Below are positions 1 to 3,392 of a stretch of 5,888 nucleotides of DNA, piece after piece (within the stretch, counting starts at the first letter, position 1; each line of letters begins with the position of its first letter). Position numbers and translations under genes: made by a program. Below the pieces are notes generated by a model. It was not told where the DNA came from. It ran no database searches and saw only the letters and a list, made by a program, of their open reading frames with translations. Origin of the DNA: an uncultured Pseudomonadota bacterium (GTDB taxonomy: Bacteria; Myxococcota; UBA796); assembly GCA_913040875.1 (NCBI GenBank), contig CAJWHX010000235.1, forward strand, positions 1 through 5,888. Direction: 5' to 3'.

Positions 1-315
1 ATTGGACCCTCTTTGCCACAGGCAAGTCTTGCGAGACGGCTCATGCAGGAATGGTATGAAGAGCGATACGGTGAAGGCTTTCGTTATGCCTGGGTGATCC
101 CAGGGATGGCTCGTGTGAGTCAGGCTGCGGGACGCGTTATTCGTACCGAAACAGACAGGGGGGTTGTCATTTTACTTGGCAATCGTTTCGCCGATCCAAT
201 CTATCGAGAGTTGTTTCCATCGGAGTGGCACTTGCGTCAAACCACGCGTTTGGGTGATGAAATTAGGTCCTTTTTTGGTTATACTGGAGTAGAGTCCACA
301 GAATCGACGGAATAA
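1..315 (+). CDS. 3' end of a Rad3/XPD/DinG-family ATP-dependent DNA helicase (5' truncated by window)
   Basis: The frame is open from base 1, so the true start lies upstream. The TTG at 13 is an internal leucine codon in GPSLPQ and not a start. The visible 104 codons are the end of helicase domain 2 of an SF2 Rad3/XPD/DinG-type enzyme, which unwinds DNA 5'-3' using ATP. The key evidence is motif VI, QAAGRVIR, with its arginine finger region, preceded by PGMARVSQ and followed by TETDRGVVILLGNRF and a YRELFPSEW-type end. This order is typical of the Rad3-related C-terminal domain. The Walker motifs and any Fe-S cluster cysteines would lie upstream and cannot be checked. A short polar tail (VESTESTE) ends the protein. 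The stop is 19 bases before the patatin start, consistent with one transcript. The family call is firm; the subfamily (DinG-like or other bacterial Rad3-like) is not. Confidence 0.9.
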   Translation: MGPSLPQASLARRLMQEWYEERYGEGFRYAWVIPGMARVSQAAGRVIRTETDRGVVILLGNRFADPIYRELFPSEWHLRQTTRLGDEIRSFFGYTGVESTESTE

Positions 316-326
316 ACAATAGAGCT

Positions 327-341
327 GGAGCCAAATGTTCT
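327..341 (+). repeat. 15-base direct repeat, copy 1, covering the patatin SD and start codon
   Basis: GGAGCCAAATGTTCT includes the putative Shine-Dalgarno GGAG, the ATG at 335 and the next four bases. An exact copy lies 151 bases downstream at 478-492. The flanking bases differ on both sides in the two copies. Confidence 0.8.
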
Positions 342-1825
342 CACGTGAGATGACGCAGGAAGTTGAGTATCCACCGACTTTGCCACCGATGCTGTCTTCG
401 GTTGATTTGGATGTTGTGCAGGCAAGACGACTGCCATTCATGGACTTGGAAGCACAAATTGTTCGTGCAGCGATGGCGGAGCCAAATGTTCTGACAGATC
501 AACAGGTTGGATGGCTCAGATACATGGTTTCGTTGGCGCGATGCATTTGGATCCGTACTGAAGAAGATGTGGATATCTATGTAGAACGGATATTGTCTAG
601 GTTTAGTTGGTTTGTAAAACATGAGTTGGAACCGATTTTAAGTCGTCGGTATCCGATGCAGGGACTGCGATATGTGTTGCCCAAGTTGATTCAAGAGACT
701 CAACGTGTTCGTGAGGTGTTGCTTGAGCAAACAGATCTGGATGAACTTTCACTCCAAGAGGAAATCTGTAATCGACAGCTCTTATTGGCACTTGGAGGAG
801 GCGGAGGTTCTGGATATGGGTATGCGGGTGTGATGAGAACGTTACACTACGCAGGGATTCCCGTTGAGATGATTGCGGGGACGTCTATTGGTTCCCTGAT
901 TGCGATGTTTCGTGCCAAGACTCGAGTCTTTGATCAATTGCCAATGCTCGAAGCAGTACGAAGTTTGAAGTGGTCCACCGTCCTTCGCGTATTGAACATT
1001 GAAAATCGATATGGTGTTCCAGCATCTCTTCGATTGTATCTGCGAAGTTCTTTAGACCATCTGCTTCAGACAAAGTCAGGTCGTTCAATTCGGTTTTCTG
1101 ACTGTGAGATTCCGTTGCTCGTTGTCGCCACTGGACTAACTGTTGATGCCTTTAAACACGATCTGTCCTTCTATGAACATTTGATGGATGATGCCTTTGT
1201 TGATTCTCCGCGTTTGTTTCGTCAATCGTCTGTCCGTAGAATATTTAGGATGACCAGCACACTCTATGAGTTTCTATCGAATCCAAATGCTTTGAGAGAG
1301 GTGGTGTTTGGGGCAGATGAACTGACTGCCAATGCCGATGTAATTGATGCCGCAGGGTTTTCTTCAGCTGTCACAGGCTTGCTTCATTATGATGTACTCC
1401 GAGACGATCCAAGAATGACACGGATTTTGGATCAAATGTATGGTACGTTTGGAATCACTCGTCTGACGGAAGGGGGCTTGGTGAACAACGTGCCAGTGAA
1501 GCCTTTGTTGCGGGAAGTAATGCGAGGTCGAATCAAACGGAGAAATCCTTTTATACTTGCCTTGGACTGCTTTTCACCGCAAATAACCAGTATGTGGTAT
1601 CCAGTTCAAAAAATGGTTGTTCCCAACGTTCACGCCAATATAAAGCATGCTGATCAGTATTTTCCACTCCGCAGGAGACTTGCTCCCATCAATGTAGTGC
1701 CGACCGCAGAGCAAGCCATGACCGCAATAGATTGGACATCGGCAGAGATGCAGCCACTACTGCCTTTCATCACCAGAATGTGTGCTTCTCACGCAGATGT
1801 TCCTTTTGAGAGGGTGACCATATGA
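335..1825 (+). CDS. patatin-like phospholipase (acyl hydrolase) with Glu in place of the usual dyad Asp
   Basis: This 496-residue protein has a patatin-like alpha/beta hydrolase core, a family that cleaves acyl chains from lipids with a Ser-Asp dyad. Visible motifs are a glycine-rich oxyanion-hole loop at about 154-160 (GGGGGSG followed by YGYAGV), and the nucleophile elbow GTSIGS with Ser184. The second dyad motif sits at 379-381 and reads EGG, where the family normally has DGG or DGA; it is followed by LVNNVPV, which is otherwise typical. Residues 1-150 are an N-terminal extension, mostly predicted helical by eye, with no signal peptide. The region after the dyad (ALDCFSP, then ANIKHADQYF, then LAPINVVP) matches my recollection of long bacterial patatins. 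ATG 335 is chosen because GGAG at 327-330 precedes it, though the 4-base spacing is short; ATG 350 is in frame but has no suitable site. The gene overlaps the next by 4 bases. Whether Glu379 supports catalysis is unknown. Confidence 0.9.
   Translation: MFSREMTQEVEYPPTLPPMLSSVDLDVVQARRLPFMDLEAQIVRAAMAEPNVLTDQQVGWLRYMVSLARCIWIRTEEDVDIYVERILSRFSWFVKHELEPILSRRYPMQGLRYVLPKLIQETQRVREVLLEQTDLDELSLQEEICNRQLLLALGGGGGSGYGYAGVMRTLHYAGIPVEMIAGTSIGSLIAMFRAKTRVFDQLPMLEAVRSLKWSTVLRVLNIENRYGVPASLRLYLRSSLDHLLQTKSGRSIRFSDCEIPLLVVATGLTVDAFKHDLSFYEHLMDDAFVDSPRLFRQSSVRRIFRMTSTLYEFLSNPNALREVVFGADELTANADVIDAAGFSSAVTGLLHYDVLRDDPRMTRILDQMYGTFGITRLTEGGLVNNVPVKPLLREVMRGRIKRRNPFILALDCFSPQITSMWYPVQKMVVPNVHANIKHADQYFPLRRRLAPINVVPTAEQAMTAIDWTSAEMQPLLPFITRMCASHADVPFERVTI
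478..492 (+). repeat. 15-base direct repeat, copy 2, inside the patatin gene
   Basis: This is an exact copy of 327-341. Here it is read in the patatin frame as part of A-E-P-N-V-L. Its ATG at 486 is out of frame with the gene and would be followed after one codon by TGA (492-494), so this copy cannot start a meaningful second product. Confidence 0.8.
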
Positions 1826-2235
1826 AGCTACCGAAGCATTTAATATTTTTTGATGGAGAGTGTGGTTTCTGTGATAAAACTGTGCAGTGGCTCCTCGACA
1901 AGGATGATCAAGAAGAACTCTATTTCGCCCCTTTACAAGGCGATATCGCCAAAGAAGTGTTGCCTCAGGTTGACCTTCCACCAGAGTTGGACAGCATTGT
2001 GTATGTGCGCCATTCTACAACTGGAGTAGAAGCGTTTATTTATTCAGATGCAATTGGAGAGATACTAAGAGTTCTTCCCAAACGCTGGTCGTGGATGCGG
2101 ATTGCATGGATTGTCCCTCGTTCGATTCGAGATTCCATCTATCGGGCTTTTGCCGCGAGACGGATACAATGGTTTGGAAAGGTCGATGCGTGTCGGTTGC
2201 CCGATGAGCGTCAATCCCGTAGATTGTTGTCGTAA
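1822..2235 (+). CDS. DCC-family (DUF393, YuxK-like) thiol-disulfide oxidoreductase-like protein
   Basis: This 137-residue protein starts with the hallmark of the DCC family, FFDGECGFC: Asp11 followed by Cys14-x-x-Cys17. Family members have a thioredoxin-like fold and are presumed thiol-disulfide oxidoreductases, though few have been characterised biochemically. The rest also fits: a YFAPLQGD segment at about 34-41, an IVYV strand near 60, an SDAI helix start near 73, and a basic C-terminus with a third Cys (DACRLPDE) near 123. The length equals that of typical YuxK-like proteins. There is no signal peptide or membrane segment, so it is probably cytoplasmic. The start overlaps the patatin stop as ATGA (1822-1825), and GAGGGTGA at 1810-1817 is a good ribosome binding site, so translation is probably coupled to that of the patatin. 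The substrate is unknown. Confidence 0.9.
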   Translation: MKLPKHLIFFDGECGFCDKTVQWLLDKDDQEELYFAPLQGDIAKEVLPQVDLPPELDSIVYVRHSTTGVEAFIYSDAIGEILRVLPKRWSWMRIAWIVPRSIRDSIYRAFAARRIQWFGKVDACRLPDERQSRRLLS

Positions 2236-2268
2236 TCATTGTCTGTCAAAAGTTGGAGTTAGTTACCT

Positions 2269-3135
2269 GTGCCACAACCCAAGTCCCATACTGAAAAGGA
2301 TACGATTCGGATCATTACCCCTGAGGTTGAACCCGGTCATGCGACGGCAGGGTTGGGGGTGTTGTGGTCCCATCGATCATTGCTGTGGGATTTCGTACAG
2401 TTTGATTTGAAACAGCGATATACAGGTGGATCACTTGGGTTCTTTTGGACAGTAGTGACCCCGTTGCTTGAACTTGTCACGTACACGTTTGTTTTTCACG
2501 GGCTTCTTGGAATTCAGTTTGAAGAACAGTCTGGGTGGACCCATTATGCACTGTATTTGTTTTGCGGTATGGTCACGTGGTTGTCCTTCTCAGATGGCTT
2601 GTCCCAGGCTGGCGTTTCTTTGACCAATAATGGTCATCTTATCAAGAAGATACACTTTCCAACCTTGCTGCTTCCAGCCCATGTTGTATTGTCAGCCGCT
2701 ATCAATCAGGTCATTCGAACAGTGATTCTAATGCTGGCTGTTCTTCTCTTTACACAGGAAGTACCTTGGACAGTACTGCTTGTTCCGTTGGTGATGCTGA
2801 TGCAGTTGATACTGACTTTGGGAGTCGGTCTACTGTTGTCGGTGGGTACAGTCTATTTTAGAGACATGAATCACTGGGTCAATGCATCTTTACTGCTCCT
2901 TATGTTTTTAACCCCAGTCGTCTATCCGGCTGCGATTTATCCCCGGCAGTACTCACTGCTCCTTCAACTCAATCCACTCGCACATTTGGTGGGGGTCTAC
3001 CGAGAATTGCTTTTGAATGGAACGTTGCCACATCCTCATTCCATCATTATTGTCATGGTCACAAGCTGTGTAGCTCTGCTCATTGGCTATTCGGTGTTTC
3101 ATCATCACCAAAGAAAATTGGCTGATGTGGTATAA
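2269..3135 (+). CDS. ABC-2 type transporter permease, polysaccharide/teichoic acid/O-antigen export family (Wzm/TagG-like)
   Basis: This 288-residue inner-membrane protein belongs to the ABC-2 permeases that move lipid-linked glycans across the membrane with a separate ATPase (Wzt/TagH). Family signatures visible in order are LLWDFVQFDLKQRYTGGSLG at about 38-57 (cytoplasmic amphipathic entry region), NGHLIKKIHFPTLLLP at 121-136, VYFRDMNHW at 195-203, FLTPVVYPAAIYP at 213-225 and NPLAHLVGVYRELLLNG at 235-251. About six membrane segments can be read at roughly 58-80, 93-112, 134-161, 168-192, 203-222 and 258-277. The length is close to the usual 260-290. GTG 2269 is the start: GGAG lies 10 bases upstream and an in-frame stop (TAG 2260-2262) excludes anything longer. 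It begins 33 bases after the DCC gene. No ATPase gene follows in the window, which is unusual, so the exported substrate cannot be inferred. Confidence 0.9.
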   Translation: MPQPKSHTEKDTIRIITPEVEPGHATAGLGVLWSHRSLLWDFVQFDLKQRYTGGSLGFFWTVVTPLLELVTYTFVFHGLLGIQFEEQSGWTHYALYLFCGMVTWLSFSDGLSQAGVSLTNNGHLIKKIHFPTLLLPAHVVLSAAINQVIRTVILMLAVLLFTQEVPWTVLLVPLVMLMQLILTLGVGLLLSVGTVYFRDMNHWVNASLLLLMFLTPVVYPAAIYPRQYSLLLQLNPLAHLVGVYRELLLNGTLPHPHSIIIVMVTSCVALLIGYSVFHHHQRKLADVV

Positions 3136-3147
3136 ATCCCTTTATAC
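3130..3147. repeat. dyad over the permease stop codon
   Basis: GTATAAA and TTTATAC form a perfect 7-bp inverted repeat around the 4-base loop TCCC. The left arm contains the permease stop codon. The stem is almost all A-T and no T-tract follows, so it is a weak structure and not a convincing terminator; it may protect the 3' end of the message or be accidental. Confidence 0.4.
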
Positions 3148-3172
3148 AGTTTATGAAATACGTTATTTTACA

Positions 3173-3191
3173 ATTGCGCATGTTGCGCAAT
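3173..3191. promoter_or_regulatory. ATTGCGCA inverted repeat, candidate operator or RNA hairpin
   Basis: ATTGCGCA and TGCGCAAT are perfect complements separated by TGT, giving an 8-bp stem. A partial third copy, AATTGCG, follows at 3195-3201. There is no T-run directly after the dyad, so it is not a classical terminator. Possible roles are a binding site for a dimeric regulator (the next gene encodes a probable DNA-binding domain) or a structured transcript element. The dyad itself is seen directly; the function is inferred. Confidence 0.45.
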
Positions 3192-3250
3192 AAGAATTGC
3201 GTAAAAACTTTTCCGAGAGCTAAATGGGTGGGTTAACCTAAGAGTAAGCA

Positions 3251-3346
3251 TTGAAGTGCCTCGTCTTAATCGTTGAAGTTGAAGTTGAAACGAAGTCCCT
3301 ATGAGACAGTGGCATTCTGGTGTTGTTGAAGTCCATTTGTTGAAGT
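3251..3346 (+). repeat. cluster of five TTGAAGT repeats in the leader of the large gene
   Basis: Exact TTGAAGT copies start at 3251, 3273, 3279, 3326 and 3340; a further TTGAAAC begins at 3285, so 3272-3289 is a small tandem array of GTTGAA units. Two of the GAAGT units extend to GAAGTCC (3292-3298 and 3328-3334). The five spacings are irregular (22, 6, 47 and 14 bases). The stretch has no clear gene. The cluster could be binding sites for a regulator or repeated elements in a structured leader RNA. Confidence 0.5.
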
Positions 3347-3353
3347 TTAGTCC

Positions 3354-3391
3354 GAAGAGTCTGTTTTACGCAGGCTCTTCTTAACTTTTTT
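3354..3391 (+). terminator. intrinsic-terminator-like hairpin ending one base before the ATG at 3393
   Basis: GAAGAGTCTG (3354-3363) pairs with CAGGCTCTTC (3371-3380) through ten base pairs including one G-U wobble, with the loop TTTTACG. It is followed by TTAAC and a run of six T (3386-3391). This is a well-formed Rho-independent terminator by eye, somewhat weakened by the 5-base gap before the T-run. It could end transcripts of the upstream gene run, whose last stop is more than 200 bases earlier. Its closeness to the next start also allows an attenuator role for the downstream gene. Confidence 0.65.
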
Positions 3392-3392
3392 C

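Noticed and set aside
13..15. TTG at 13 as the start of a 100-residue protein.
   Set aside because: The frame is open to base 1 and the residues before it fit the helicase family, so this is a truncated gene and not a small one.
172..441. Minus-strand frames opposite the helicase and patatin genes (also at 341-622, 603-791 and 885-1088).
   Set aside because: They are antisense to genes with clear family motifs and show no protein-like features.
2102..2410. 102-codon + strand frame bridging the DCC gene and the permease.
   Set aside because: It overlaps two well-supported genes in another frame and its translation resembles no protein family.
3118..3148. Possible promoter: TTGGCT (3118-3123) with TATACA (3143-3148).
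   Set aside because: The spacer is 19 bases and both boxes match only four of six consensus positions.
3153..3236. A 27-codon open frame beginning ATG 3153 (MKYVILQLRMLRNKN at its start), rich in basic residues.
   Set aside because: It has no ribosome binding site and spans the ATTGCGCA dyad, whose symmetry explains the sequence better. Length is within chance expectation.
3340..3369. Possible promoter: TTGAAG (3340-3345) with TTTTAC (3364-3369).
   Set aside because: The -10 is poor, the spacer is 18, and the -10 lies in the loop of the terminator-like hairpin.
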